64,000 nucleotides of DNA from Ectocarpus siliculosus (Eukaryota > Sar > Phaeophyceae > Ectocarpales > Ectocarpaceae): the NCBI GenBank assembly GCA_000310025.1, contig FN648572.1, forward strand, positions 47,186 through 111,185. Direction: 5' to 3'. The notes beneath the pieces were generated by a model. It worked only from the letters and a program-made list of their open reading frames with translations. It had not been told where the DNA came from and searched no databases. How positions within the stretch are numbered: the stretch's first letter is position 1; every line of letters begins with the position of its first letter. Positions 25,402-36,534 of the stretch are shown here, piece after piece. The position numbers were made by a program, and so were the translations under genes.

Positions 25402-26787
25402 CTAGGGTTAAGGATAGGCCCCCCGCCCCCCAATGGGGCTGGGGGCCAACATCCCGGACGGATGATGGTGAGTGTCCGGGAGGAAGGAAAGAAGAAGAAG
25501 AAGGGGAGAGGATTTGGAGGGGCGGGAAGAAGGGGCGGTGTTGGGAGAGGCAAGCAAGTGGTGAAGAATTCCGGCACTCAACGAGCGCGCGGTCCCGTCG
25601 GGGGTAAAAGGGACATGTCAGTCCGTAGGGTAGTTGTCTATCGGAATCGAAAAGCCGAAACATCGAGGTATACATTATGTACATAACGATGGAGAAGGCC
25701 GACGAGGAAGGTACGAAGAGAGGAAATCGCACCCCACGTTCGAAGTCGGGGTTAAAACCGCCGCAAGGAAGACGTGCGAAGGGAACGAAACAAAAAAAAG
25801 GAGACGTCGACGTTTGCGTCGTGGAACGATCCTTCCGTATAACGGAGGTACTCACCAACGCAAGACGGGGAGGTAAAATACCCATCGTGAAAGTCGAAGA
25901 GTCCAGGTCATGACTGCATATGATTCATGCGCGGAGAAGTTACCACGGAGACTTATCAACAAGAGGTTTGAAGGCCGGCTGAGAAGGTTTGAAGACACAA
26001 ACACTTATTATGCGACGTTGGCAAGCGCAACGTCAAAACTTCACAAGAAGAAAAGTGCATACAAAAAAAGAAAAGGCCGGATGCCGACCGATGGCTCTCT
26101 CGGAATGAAGGGATTCCCACAATTTCCTACAGGTAATCCACAAGTACGGACATATGAAGGTACTGGGTAGCGAGAGATCCGAACGGTTTTTAATGTGAAG
26201 ACAACAACAGCAACAACAATGATGAAGGTCGACCCGTCCTGCGTCGTTCGGTGTAAAATGATTAATAAATGCGAAAGATGGACTGCATAAAGATCCAGCG
26301 GTCTTTTTCGGCAGTGGCAAAGAAATACGCAACCACATGTCGCAAAAACAAACAAGACGTTGAGCGGGCTACTGTAGTAAATAGAACACCGCCTTCTCTG
26401 TTGTCGCAGGCAGGTTTGCTTCCACAACCCGGGAACCCAACCCACTCTTGTATTTTGGCCTCCAAGACTCCAATCGACGCAAGCACCGGTAGGAGAGTGC
26501 GTGGGAGATGCCGTGACAGCACAACTCCACTCTCCTACGACATCTATGTACAGTAGTACTGCTGTCGTTGTAGCACCATGTGGAAGATCTCCGAGGGGTT
26601 CTCCTGCGCGGTAACGACAACATCGCGAGAGCTCTACGTGTACCTGTCGTCGACACATGTGGCAGCCGAACGACACACGAACGGATTTTTGCATCGTTTT
26701 GTACTATGGTTCGCCGTGGCAGGAAGTATCCCATCCAGTTAGATCGTTGCCGTAGTACGCGGACGTCGTTCGGCGTCTAGACTAGTC
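25402..26787 (-). mobile_element. Helitron-like non-autonomous element, copy 1 (uninterrupted)
   Basis: The left edge is CTAG at 25402-25405 next to an A at 25401, then 11 nt, then a GC-rich hairpin at about 25417-25446 (7-bp outer and 5-bp inner stem, one mismatch). Read on the minus strand this is hairpin-spacer-CTAG-T, the known 3' end of Helitrons. The body matches the split copy at 52458-52851 plus 57892-59000 at high identity by eye, and the match ends near 26787. It contains no Rep or helicase frame. The minus frames at 25205-25885 and 26041-26694 have no domain. The 5' end is not fixed; it may be truncated relative to the other copy. Confidence 0.6.
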
Positions 26788-27194
26788 CATACAGCGCGAC
26801 GGTAAAGGCAAGTTTGCCCCTTGCGACCGTAACAACAACCGCGACGAGGACAGTTGTAGCGTATCCTACACCATCCTCACCCCGTCGACAACGTACCCGA
26901 AGCCGTGCCAGCTCTGTCTCGCCCCGGTGGGAGGTACTCCTTCGCTCGGGATCCCAACCGAACAGGTCAACAGCCGCGGCTACAAAGGTAAAAGCATATT
27001 CTCTCTTTAATTATTTCAAGTAATTTCCGCCTGATGTGGGCCCGAGTGTTGTTCAGTCAGGTGTTGCATGAAGCCCTGACATGAAACTGCATCGCAACCG
27101 CAACCGCTAAATCTCTCCACAACAATGCCCTTTTTGCTTGCTGTTGTTGTCATAGTGGAATAAAACATGCACGCGGTGTGGCGTCGTTACGCTG
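26788..27194. other. Unassigned, just upstream of Helitron Rep fragment
   Basis: A plus-strand frame at 26814-27023, rich in Arg/Ser/Thr, ends next to a splice-donor-like 'AAAGGTAAAAG' (about 26986). It might be an upstream exon of the Helitron protein, but nothing else supports that. Confidence 0.2.
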
Positions 27195-27890
27195 GTGCCA
27201 AGTCTTCCGACGGCAAGAAGTTCAAGCACGTCACCGCATACGGATAACGCGCAACACGCAGAACTAGCAAGATCTCGCAGACGAAGACGTGCTGAAATCT
27301 TAACGGAACGTCAACGTCGCAATGCGAACAGTAACACACCACACGACTCACACCCTGAACTCGATATGATACGTCAACATTTTAGTCAAATGAGGAATTG
27401 TGCACCAAGGTTACCGGCACCGAGTTTAGACAGCCATCGCGGTGATGCTAATAACGAAATACGCCTTGGAGTGCAAGACATTGACTCGCAATCATTCGAC
27501 TTCCCCTCGGCACCTTTCGAGTTAAAACACACGGATTTGGATGATCCACAAAATATCACATGGTCTCACTGCAATGCTCAACTTTGGAAAGAAGAAAAAA
27601 GATCAAACTGTTGTAACAAAGGCAAGTCGTGTATCCAACCTCTCAAATCTATCCCCCACCATCTTACGGCGCTGTTTGAAACTACTAAATTCCTTTCTGC
27701 TCAAAGAAGGTACAACGGGCTTTTCGGATTTACTGCATTAGGCGCAGGTGATATTACAAAAATGGCATGGACTGATCCGCCAGCCCCTTCAATGCTCACC
27801 TTGCATGGACGTGCTTACCACCGCATAATATTGTGAGAACTATTCCATGTTGAACAACTCGAGGTTTTACATATACGATTCTGTCATGCA
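27195..27890 (+). pseudogene. Helitron Rep/helicase N-terminal fragment
   Basis: The 27195-27836 frame carries the zinc-finger and helitron-like N-terminal region of Helitron replication proteins. It has an Arg-rich start, then 'WSHCNAQLWKEEK', 'CCNKGK', 'RRYNGLFGFTALG' and 'LTLHGRAYHRI'. These match the family pattern C-x-A-x-x-W-x-x-E, CC-x-x-GK, R-x-YN...FTS-x-G and HG-x-x-YHRI. In the family this precedes the rolling-circle Rep domain and a PIF1-like helicase. Here the frame stops at 27836. A further conserved piece ('RFYIYDS') lies in another frame at about 27862, followed by a stop. Rep catalytic motifs and helicase are absent, so this is a truncated, frameshifted relic. The first ATG is internal (27367), so no start is assigned. 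It lies on the opposite strand to the nearby Helitron-like 3' ends and so belongs to a different element. Confidence 0.75.
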
Positions 27891-27954
27891 GTAGATAACA
27901 TGATACAGCGGAATACGGTAACATACATGTATATGAATCATTTCGACGTTCTTT

Positions 27955-28090
27955 GTGGTCGCGATCGTTTCTCTCCGCTGGAACAGCGATTTTTCTGGCC
28001 CTTTCTTCTGCATGGCACGCAGAGGACCCGTCGGTACATTACCCGTTACGTGTGGGGCTCGCGAGACACCGGTGGCGCGCGTTAGGGCCA
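27955..28090. repeat. Dispersed family R, diverged copy 1
   Basis: Shares 'TTTCT', 'GGCACGCAG', 'CCCGTCGGTACATTA' and 'CCGGTGGCGCG'-type blocks, in order and orientation, with 30990-31245 and 32450-32690. It is the most diverged copy. Translated on the minus strand, the three copies share a '..VPT..LRA..K' pattern. Confidence 0.45.
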
Positions 28091-28866
28091 CCTAAAAGTT
28101 GCTGGGACTGGGCCGTTTTGTAAGGGGTCGGGAATCCGAACCATCAAAGCCTCCTCGAACGGCACAAAAACTGAAAACATAATTTTTTTTTGCTCCGCGC
28201 CACGCGCCACGCTCCCACGCGCCCACACACACACCTGCTGCTGTGATGGTTGTGTGCACACAATCACGACACGGCAGCTGGCGCATGTGTACCCACAGCG
28301 GGCATCAAGACTCTTGATGCTCATGGGGACACTCCAGACACAGAAGTCCTCTCGCACAACTCTGGCAGCGGTGAATTTGTACATTTCAATTCCGAGAATC
28401 GAAAAAGTCAAACATACTAGTTTGGTACGGTAGGTGGCGGTCGCCATTTATCTGCGACTGTTCTTGCGCACGTTGAGCGTCTCTTTGATCCGTTGATGTT
28501 GGTGTATGCGTGAAAAAGTCCCAAATACCATGGGAAACACGATCACACAACAAGAAGAGAAAATGATCAAACGCAGCGGACTACAGCAGTGTAGGACCTG
28601 CAGAAAACCGCTATTATTGTAGCCATAACCACTCACTCGGTGCACAAGGGAAAGTCACGGAGGGAGAAAACAAAATACCCCGCACATATGAATCGAGTTC
28701 CAGGCTAATTACTAGTATGCAGGTTCCACGCGAGCCGGCACTACCGAAGGTTATGACGACCAACCATGCGACCGCGATGGCATTGATTGACCATGTCTTC
28801 TTTCGTCGCCCCCAGGAGGCAAATCACCTACTACTACCTCCCACAGGGGAACCTTGAATATATGTA
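28091..28866. other. No gene seen
   Basis: A CACACA-containing tract lies at about 28224-28236. Small minus frames (28082-28447, 28448-28645) have no domain. Confidence 0.4.
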
Positions 28867-28935
28867 CTAGGGGGAACGATTGGGTCCCCGCCCCTCAAGG
28901 GGGTGGGCGGCCAGCATGCGTGGGATGGATTCGGC
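28867..28935 (-). mobile_element. Helitron-like 3' terminus, copy with a different body
   Basis: CTAG at 28867-28870, adjacent to an A at 28866, is followed by a spacer and a C-rich/G-rich hairpin (about 28884-28909). The first 65 bp resemble the ends at 25402 and 52458; the sequence further right does not. Helitron families often share only their 3' terminus, so this may be a related family. The right end is not delimited. Confidence 0.45.
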
Positions 28936-30904
28936 GGTTCGATAAGCAGAAGAAGTCGACGCGATGGTGAAATCGCTTCGGAAAAAGCGTACTCGAAGTC
29001 GGCTTAGTTAGGTAGACGATGTGAGGTCCATACGTCCGTCCGTCCGTTGCGTAGGTCGGTGTTCTGCAACATACAATGAAAACGAAAGGGATTTTTTTGT
29101 GGAATGGTCGATGCCCGATCACAAAACGTGAATCGGACGGAAGACGGGGGTGGGGACTATTTTGAGGAGGGAATGGGGAAAAAAAAGACGCTGCCGTATG
29201 AAAGCGAGAAAAGGAAAGGGGCCGTTGTCACCGGTGGCCCTGTATGCGTTGATGAAATTTGTGGCGGTGTCGTATCCGTCCGTGCGAGTGGTGTTTGTGG
29301 CAGGCGAGATGGCGGACGTAGCGAATCCGTGTAATCACAGAGGATTGTGAAGAAGTGAAGCGCCCCGCCGCCAGCCGGTCGGGTTCCGGTTACCCTATAG
29401 AAGACTTCTCTTTCGTGGCAACCAAGAAGAAGTCTCGAAGAGGGAGGAGTAATGTGGAGGCCACCTTCATGAAGAAGGGTACTATCTCCCCAACCTCTGT
29501 CGAGGACGAGTCCTTCTTTTCACAGTTAGTTGGGAAATCCGGGAATATAAGGAAGGCCGGTTGTTGTTTAAGATGCTTAGAAATCGATTCGTTGCATATA
29601 TATCCATGTTATGATGCTCGGACGTGATAAGAGGCGGTCAAACGAAAACTATCAAACATAGGGGATGATAGGCTCACCATCGCTTCCCGTGAGCAAGTTA
29701 ACTCCGATACTGATCTCCCGAGAAAATAGTTCGTATCGTACGCGCCAAAAGATATACTCCTACTGTAGAACATAGTTTTCTTGTTTATATTTTTGATGTG
29801 TCACCAATGCGCTACGTTTACAACCACATATTGAAGAAGCTTGAGCAGTTCTTTGGTGTTGACCGGGACCAAAGATTCAGGGCGGCAACAATGAGCAAGT
29901 TGAACGGGCAATAACGAAGGGAAGACAGTATGTTACTCAGAGAAAATCGATGTATTTTCGGGGAAAAAAGTGTTTGAGCCGAATGGAACTCATGACCTTC
30001 TGTGTACGAAGTCTTAAAAGGAGTACACTTCGCCTCTCATCTATACTGTCTGAACCGGCCTTCCTCATATTTCCGAGCAAGAGTAGTGTGTTGAATAGGA
30101 TGTCTTACAACAGGGATGCATACGTGCATTCGCTAGTCCACAGCACGCTGAAGTGTTGCAGTTGTCCTATGCGTTTATGGACGTACATCAAAACGCATTT
30201 ATCGATAGCAAGATATCATAACTATCTGCCTATCGTTCTCTTCTACACCGCGGTACAACTCTCCCACTCACTCCTCCACTTACTACATAGCCCTTTTCCG
30301 TTCTCAGGACCCCACCCACACCCGCACTCACATCTATCTCCGACGGGCAGGGGGAGCAACACGAATGTGTGGGTGCTTCTTGTGCGTGCAGAGGTTTGTC
30401 CACCCATTCCCAGTCAATGCTATCAAGTTCGTGTAGATTCAGATTTTGTCCATCACCAATCAACGCTTGCTGTCTTGGTGCTGTTTCGGTATTTTTTGTC
30501 CGATGATGGTTGAGAAGGTCACAGTGGTAGACACACATACGTGTTCGTCGCATGCCACGGGTTAACGCATGGTCGCGTGTAATCGTTGAACGCAGAGGTA
30601 CGGCAGCAATGTTCACCAGATTCTGGATGGTGATGTAGAAGTCCACAGCAAGAACACATTGTGAATGATGAGATGGCAGGTTGAGAACCGAATGTGAATC
30701 CGCGAAACACCACCACAAACAAGCACGTTCAACACTGCGGGTGCATGCGCTAGGACTTGTCTACAGCAGCAGTGTTTCACTTGGCCCGGTGGCGACGCAT
30801 TGAAGTACTTGGCCCGGTCGCCGAAGGCATCTCATTCAGCCGATGTCGCCAGGACACACTAATGTTCGGTCGTGCCCACCACGTCCACAAAAACAAATTG
30901 AACT
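28936..30904. other. No gene seen
   Basis: A small CCGT microsatellite lies at 29035-29048. The open frame at 29950-30513 (plus, 187 aa) and shorter ones show no domain. A His/Pro-rich stretch in that frame comes from CACCCA-rich DNA. Confidence 0.35.
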
Positions 30905-31245
30905 ACCATATTTTTGTTTTTTCCCCATACCATTTGTAAGAAATGTGTCACGACACGACCGCCATCCTGTGATGTATATATGTACATATAAGATTTGGTC
31001 ACTTTTCATCCCTCGGTATTTCTTTCTCTCGCCCCACCGAGTCTTTTCTCGCGGTTCCTTCTCAGGGGCACGCAGGATGCCCGTCGGTACATCAATGCTC
31101 GTGTCCGGAACTCGGCAGACCTCCGTGGCGTTTGTGTGTAGTTTACCTTCAAAGTTGCGAAAAATTGGCTCAAAACCCAGGGGACGCGTTCCGCGACGAC
31201 CATGCCTCCCGAACCAATTCCTGAAACCTCTCTGTGGCACACCAG
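30905..31245. repeat. Dispersed family R, copy 2, with upstream module
   Basis: Bases 30920-30985 match 59243-59305 (blocks 'AAGAAATGT-TCACG' and 'CATCCTGTGA-GTATATAT'). Bases 30988-31245 match 32448-32690 ('AAGATTTGGTCACTTTTC', 'TATTTCTTTCTCTCGC', 'CTTCTCAGGGGCACG' and 'GGGGACGCGTTCCGCG'), at about 75% by eye. The minus frame at 30836-31276 covers it but no family is recognised. Confidence 0.6.
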
Positions 31246-31504
31246 GAGATGTTTCCCCAGCAAGTTGAGAGAACACGGTCGCAAAAAATTTGGAATCATT
31301 TCGATGGTTCCTAATCGGTGAAGCATCATAGCAGCCTTGACACTGTGTGTGTCCATGCGTACGTTTCTATGTAACGTGGTTCTTCAGCTTCGGGGCCGCG
31401 ATTCTGCTTTGAACTCTCACCTCCGGTTTGCAATTGCATCGTGCGGAAGATACTGGTCACGAACCTAACTCAGTCCATGGTTGACTAGAACACGTCCTGC
31501 CAGT

Positions 31505-32055
31505 CACAGAGTTTTTCGGATCTTTTTCCCATAGGTCAAATCTATCTCCCCGATTTTCTCCGAATGGGTGCGGGCCATCACTGCACCAGCTGCAACTCTC
31601 CACAGTAGATGATGGATTCACAACAGTAGTAACACATGTCTTTTATTTACACATACTGTGTCGTGTATGCATTTGCATCAGCACTCCTTCTCGGGGCTGG
31701 TCATGTATAGAACAATGTGTCTATACATGTACAGGGAAAAGTCCACTTCAACACAAGCTCAAAACGAAAAACCTGACCGGTAGAAACGTGCCGATTATAG
31801 AATGTTTCGGATCTTTTCTTCATAGATAGGTGAAATCTCCGATTTTGTCCTGAAGGGTGCGGGCCATCACTGGCGGGCGATCACTGCGCCAGCTGCACGC
31901 TCCCCGCACGGATGGATACGCCACAGGAACAACACTTATTCATACCTTACGGCGCGGTGTATGCATCTGCATCAGTACTGCTTCTCGGGCTGGTCATGTG
32001 CAGAATAATGTGTCTATTCATGTACAGGCGAAAGTAAGTCCGATTCAGCACGAAG
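31505..32055. repeat. Diverged tandem duplication, period about 298 bp
   Basis: Bases 31505-31755 and 31800-32055 share 'GGTGCGGGCCATCACT', 'GCATCAG-ACT-CTTCTCGGG', 'CTGGTCATGT' and 'AATGTGTCTAT-CATGTACAG'. The second copy has a short extra 'GGCGGGCGATCACT' partial duplication. Confidence 0.65.
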
Positions 32056-32447
32056 AAAGAAAAATCTGTTCCAAAAGCAAAAATCGCATGCAAATATCCG
32101 GCTGCCCGCACTCGCTCTCACGATGGCTCTCCTCGCATCTACTCCTTCTACACCCTCCCTCCCATCACAAATCACAGCTCAAACCGCCAGAGAAGCTTCC
32201 ACCCTCTTTCTCTCCCTCCGTCAATACACCCCGTATATCCATGCCTCGCCAAAGCCGCCGAGCCTCCAGCGCCGCTACCAACGCATCGTTCCCCTTCCAC
32301 CTAAATGGTTTTCGTGTTGTCACATCCGTCCCATGATACATGGGGTGTTTTGTACGGGGGTGAGCACTACCGAACTTTGCAATTTTATCCATGACTTCAC
32401 TACTCCTCTTCCTACTTGCGTCACCCCCGGGGGACCTAGTATGTAGA

Positions 32448-32690
32448 TGTAAGATTTGGTCACTTTTCGGGGTTCGGCATTTCTTTCTCTCGCGGGAGCG
32501 GGCCTTTTATCGCAATTCCTTCTCAGGGGCACGAAGGAGGCTCGTCGGTACCTTAACGCCCGCGCCCGGAGCTCGGTAGGCCTCCGTGGCGCGTGTGGTT
32601 GACGGCCAAAGTTGCGAAAATTGCCTCAAAACCTTGGGGACGCGTTCCGCGCTAGAAAAGTCTGGCGAGCCAATTGTGAAACCTGTCAAA
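32448..32690. repeat. Dispersed family R, copy 3
   Basis: Matches 30988-31245 in the same orientation. Minus-strand translation gives 'PTSLLRAPEKELR', where copy 2 gives 'PTGILRAPEKEPR'. This keeps open the possibility that the family once encoded a protein, but no domain is recognised. Confidence 0.6.
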
Positions 32691-33458
32691 CCCATCAAAC
32701 ACGACGGTTTGAAATCTTTGCCTCTTGCCTCTCCACTTTCATTTCCTTCTTTTATTCATTCATTCGATGACTCCTGGCTGTGACTCTTCGTGTCATCGCG
32801 TTGTCCAACAGCAGTACCTACGTTTACTAGACTTCGCCGCGGGCCAAGTGTAGACAAGTCTGAGAGCATGCATCCACCCGCAGTGTTGAACCTGTCCCAT
32901 TCGTGGTGTTGTTTCGGCTTCAAATTCGGTTCTCATCGGAAACCCGCCATCATCAATGAAAGACATCATGGAAGTCTGAGTTTTCGCTGCCAAAATATTG
33001 TCCGCTTGAGCTGGCTCCAATGTAGAATAACAACGTGCGCGATGTTTTCTGCGAAAATACAAGCGTTGTAAGACACTCAGTCCCTCTTCGGGCAATGCGC
33101 ATGTGGTCTTGCGTCACCTGAGGGAGGGTCGACACCCACGTCCCGAAGGGAGACCTTGTACCAGTATATAGCGTGATATATTTCATTTGTTCCACATGAG
33201 CGGCACTTCTTTTCTGACTCTCCCTACTATCTCTCCGTGATCTCTCTTGGCCGTTCAGCGTAAAAATATGGCTGCCGATGACTCCAGCTTAGTAGTAGCA
33301 GCAGTAGCTCCGCGCTCCGCATGACATTTGCAACTCTGTGTGCCGCGCTACAGCTTGCTGCTGCAACGCATGCGGATATCTACTCAGTCAGTTGAAAAAA
33401 ATACACGATGAACCAGGCGATTAGACGCCGGGCGCACTTATGGCCGTGAGTTCAAGGT
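32691..33458. other. No gene seen
   Basis: Short frames only. The stretch 32700-32770 is T/C-rich. Confidence 0.4.
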
Positions 33459-33712
33459 CTACACGGGTGGTCAGAGGCAGGTTGTGCGTAGGTTGGAGTA
33501 CCAACTACAACCTGGGGGGGAGGTTGTAGGGAGGTTGCAGTCCAAAGCGTGCAAGATATATCCCGCATCTTGGATAGTGGCGTTATTGCAATCAACACGG
33601 CGGGCTGCAAGTCTGAAGAAAAAATGGGTTCAAGGTCGAACTCGGCCTCCCAACCTCCCCCCCCAGGTTGTAGTTCGTGCCCAACCTGCTCCTCTGGCCA
33701 CCAGTGTATCTA
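33459..33712. repeat. Long imperfect inverted repeat (hairpin)
   Basis: Left arm about 33461-33537 and right arm about 33644-33710 are inverted copies with indels. Shared words are 'AACTACAACCTGGGGGG' with 'AGGTTG', and 'GGTGG-CAGAGG' at the outer edge. The loop is about 105 bp. It could fold into a hairpin or be a small foldback element. I see no clear target duplication. Confidence 0.6.
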
Positions 33713-34827
33713 TTGAGCGGGGCGGCGAAAGCCGCCAGCACTACTACTCTCCGTTCATTTTGATTTTTGTCAGATACTATTTACAACTACTGGTGGATGG
33801 CATGAATCGAGTGTTTGTGCCCTCTCTCTTTCTGCACCGCTCGGTATTTGTTCTCATTTTCAAATTGGTGGTATGCATTTTTACTGGCACGAATGTTGAG
33901 TACCACATATCGCGTATCTTGGAATCGAGCTATTGAGCGGAGCGGCGAAAGACGCCAGACCACTTGTATGTATGTGTAGGTTAGACCAACTCACCCGGAG
34001 GCCGCCCGTTGGTTCTTTCTCAGTAGGAGTCGTCGTGTCTCCCTCGCCCACCTCTTTGCAACGAACAAGCTCGTCTACGCGCAGACAGACTCCGGAGGTG
34101 GTCCTCGACTACTACTTTCAACCTACTCCATCGTGAACGGCGGTTGTGGTTGTTGCATACAACAGCAGTAGCGCTTGTGGAGGAAGGCCGGCTGCTGCTG
34201 TATGTAGAGACTACCATTCATGGTAAACAGCAGTAGTAGTCTGAATTCGAAAAATCCGTTTGGCAAACCAAACAACGGGGACATCGTGAAAATAAGTGCA
34301 ACATGGGTTATGTCAATTATTGTTTGTTACATTCTTCACAACACTCTCGCACCTAAAGCTCACGCATCTCTTCGCGCCTACACCCGAGACACGGGACGCT
34401 CAGAGAGATACTTAGGGGTATTGTTAGCGCAACGAAAAAAACGTTTTTTTTCCCGGAACGGTGAAAAGAAGATCCGATTATTTCTCGCTTGTTCTATTCG
34501 TGATGTCATCGCGAAAAGCGCGTTTGCTTCCCTGAATACACGTTTTGGTCGACACACAACGGGTTGACATGGTATTTTGCTTACCATAGAGCAGCAGCGA
34601 AAGCGCAATGAGCAGCACCCGACACAGAGGACAACACACTTAGAAAAATCCCGTCCACCTGGCCTGCTGTTTTTAGTTTTCAGCAACAACAGGCGCAGGG
34701 CAGGTGGGTGTTGCTTGCGATTGCTTCAGTTTGCCAGCTCCTTTTTCACGGTTGCGACTCCCATCTTTGACCACCACCTGCCCAAAGGTAGACGAGCTCA
34801 ACAATCATAGGGCGGCAGCCGCGCTGA
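33713..34827. other. No gene; short direct repeat
   Basis: A short direct repeat 'TATTGAGCGG-GCGGCGAAAG' occurs at about 33712 and again at about 33931. No coding sequence is recognised in the rest. Confidence 0.45.
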
Positions 34828-35130
34828 CAGCCAGCATCAAATAGATTGCGAATCCGGAAGAATTAGCGTGTCGGAGGCCCTGTTGCTCTACTGCTGCGTG
34901 GTGCCGTGGATTGATGTTGATGCGTCGGACCAAAAACGTATCATCTCGTCGCATTTTTTCCAACGGCATCATTTTGGTGAGGTAGCACACGTCTCTCGCA
35001 CACTTTATTGACCAGCACCCAAGCACCCAATACCCACGAAGCAGCATGGCGCCGGGAGATGGTATCAAATAGATAGCCGAACCGAAGGAATCAGCGCGTG
35101 GGAGGTCTTGGTGCTGCTGCTGTACTCGTT
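34828..35130. repeat. Diverged direct repeat, period about 224 bp
   Basis: Bases 34828-34905 and 35052-35130 share 'ATCAAATAGAT', 'GGAAT-AGCG-GT' and 'GCTG' blocks at about 75% by eye. The intervening sequence is unrelated. Confidence 0.45.
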
Positions 35131-35470
35131 CTACTGTTTACGTGTTTGCTATGTGTGATTGAAAAATACAAAATGCACCAACAGCAGCAGTTGAAGACGA
35201 GAGAACCACGCAATGCCTAGTTTTGGGCCAAGAACGGACTGGACGCCGCTTCTGCCGCTTGTCCATCTCCACAACAGACCTGGACGTGAGTCTGGCAGGT
35301 CTTCCTAGCGTTCTCAGTGATGTTACAGCGCCCGCGGTGCGCTTGTCCGATGCTTCTGTCAAAACACCCGGCTCCTTCTTTTCACCTTTTCGGGGGAAAA
35401 CGCCTCCTACATGTTCAAGAAAACACGGTGCCATTTTTTTTTCGTGTTTTATTGGTCGATAATAATAGCC

Positions 35471-36534
35471 CTCAGACCCCGATTTATGGGAACAAAATAT
35501 TGTCGATAAATCTTGATCTTGGCCAAGATCTGTCAGTTTCACGATTTATGGGAACAAAATCTTCCGATATATCTTGGCCAAGATTTCTCGAGGCCCGAAA
35601 TCTGCCCTTTCGAACAAATCTTGACCCAAGATTTGTCAAGTCGAGCCTTCCGACGAATCTTGAGGCGGCGCAACAAATCTTGCCTCAGTGCGGCGTGATC
35701 ACCGAAGGTCAGTCAACCTAATCGTTCATAACGCCATGAAACCTGCACGTGGCACACTCGCCAGGGTCTCTAACGCACCCTGGCGTCACTGTGTCGGCGC
35801 CACGGGCGCCGACAGCGAACGAAAACAACCAAGGCGCGCGAAAAAAATGCGTATTTGCCCTGACTCGTTCCACGTGCGTCATCACCAGTCTGTGGAGGGA
35901 CCGTTCAAAGAGTGCTTTATTTTGAAGTGGAAAAAAAGAGCAGGAGGAACGTTTTGCCAACACTGCTCTGTCGTGTGCGACGCTTCTATCTCTTCATCGA
36001 ATCTCCCCACACCCAATCCGTTTGCACCCGAGCCAAATCCGTGGGTGCAGATGACAGCGCCGGAGGTTTGACCTCGGTACGCCTGCTACATCATGAGATA
36101 CGTGCATGGGTGTCATCGGCCTCGGGTTGATGCACTTTCTTGTCAGTTGGACAGCAATGGAACAGTTTTGTTTCTCCGCTTGACATGAGCTCGTGGGCAA
36201 CCGATTCAATTTTCCACCCCAGGTAGGCGCCCATCGCCAGTATCCACCCACAGTGTAGAGGCAATACAGCTGGGGGAGGGATGCCCCTTCTACAACTGCG
36301 TCATGCTCACTTTTCGCCACACCTTGGCATTTTTTGTGGACCAAGTGGCCGTGGTGCCTTTATCAACTTCAAGCAGAAGAAGAGAGGAACAACACGCCGC
36401 TTGTTCAACATTCAAGATATTTCCCCCATAAATCGCGATACTGCAAATCTTCGCGGAGATATATTGTGAGCAAATCTTGGGTCAAAATGCCAAGATATAA
36501 TTGCAAGATTATGTTTCCATAAAGAAAGAAGGGT
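35471..36534. mobile_element. TIR-type element, tandem copy 1
   Basis: The unit of about 1064 bp starts near 'CTCAGACCCCGATTTATGGG' and ends with degenerate inverted sequence ('TTTATGG-AACA-AATCTTG' read from the right). Both ends, roughly 130 bp each, are crowded with AAATCTTG/CAAGATTT words, like the subterminal motif arrays of DNA transposons. A plus-strand frame of 111 aa (ATG at 35736, stop at 36071) contains 'CQHCSVVC', but no transposase domain is seen. Copy 2 shifts this frame near its start, so I do not call it a gene. Confidence 0.6.

Noticed and set aside
35736-36071. 111-aa frame with a Cys motif in the TIR element
   Set aside because: Copy 2 is shifted in frame near the start, the opposite strand is equally conserved, and no transposase motif is present.
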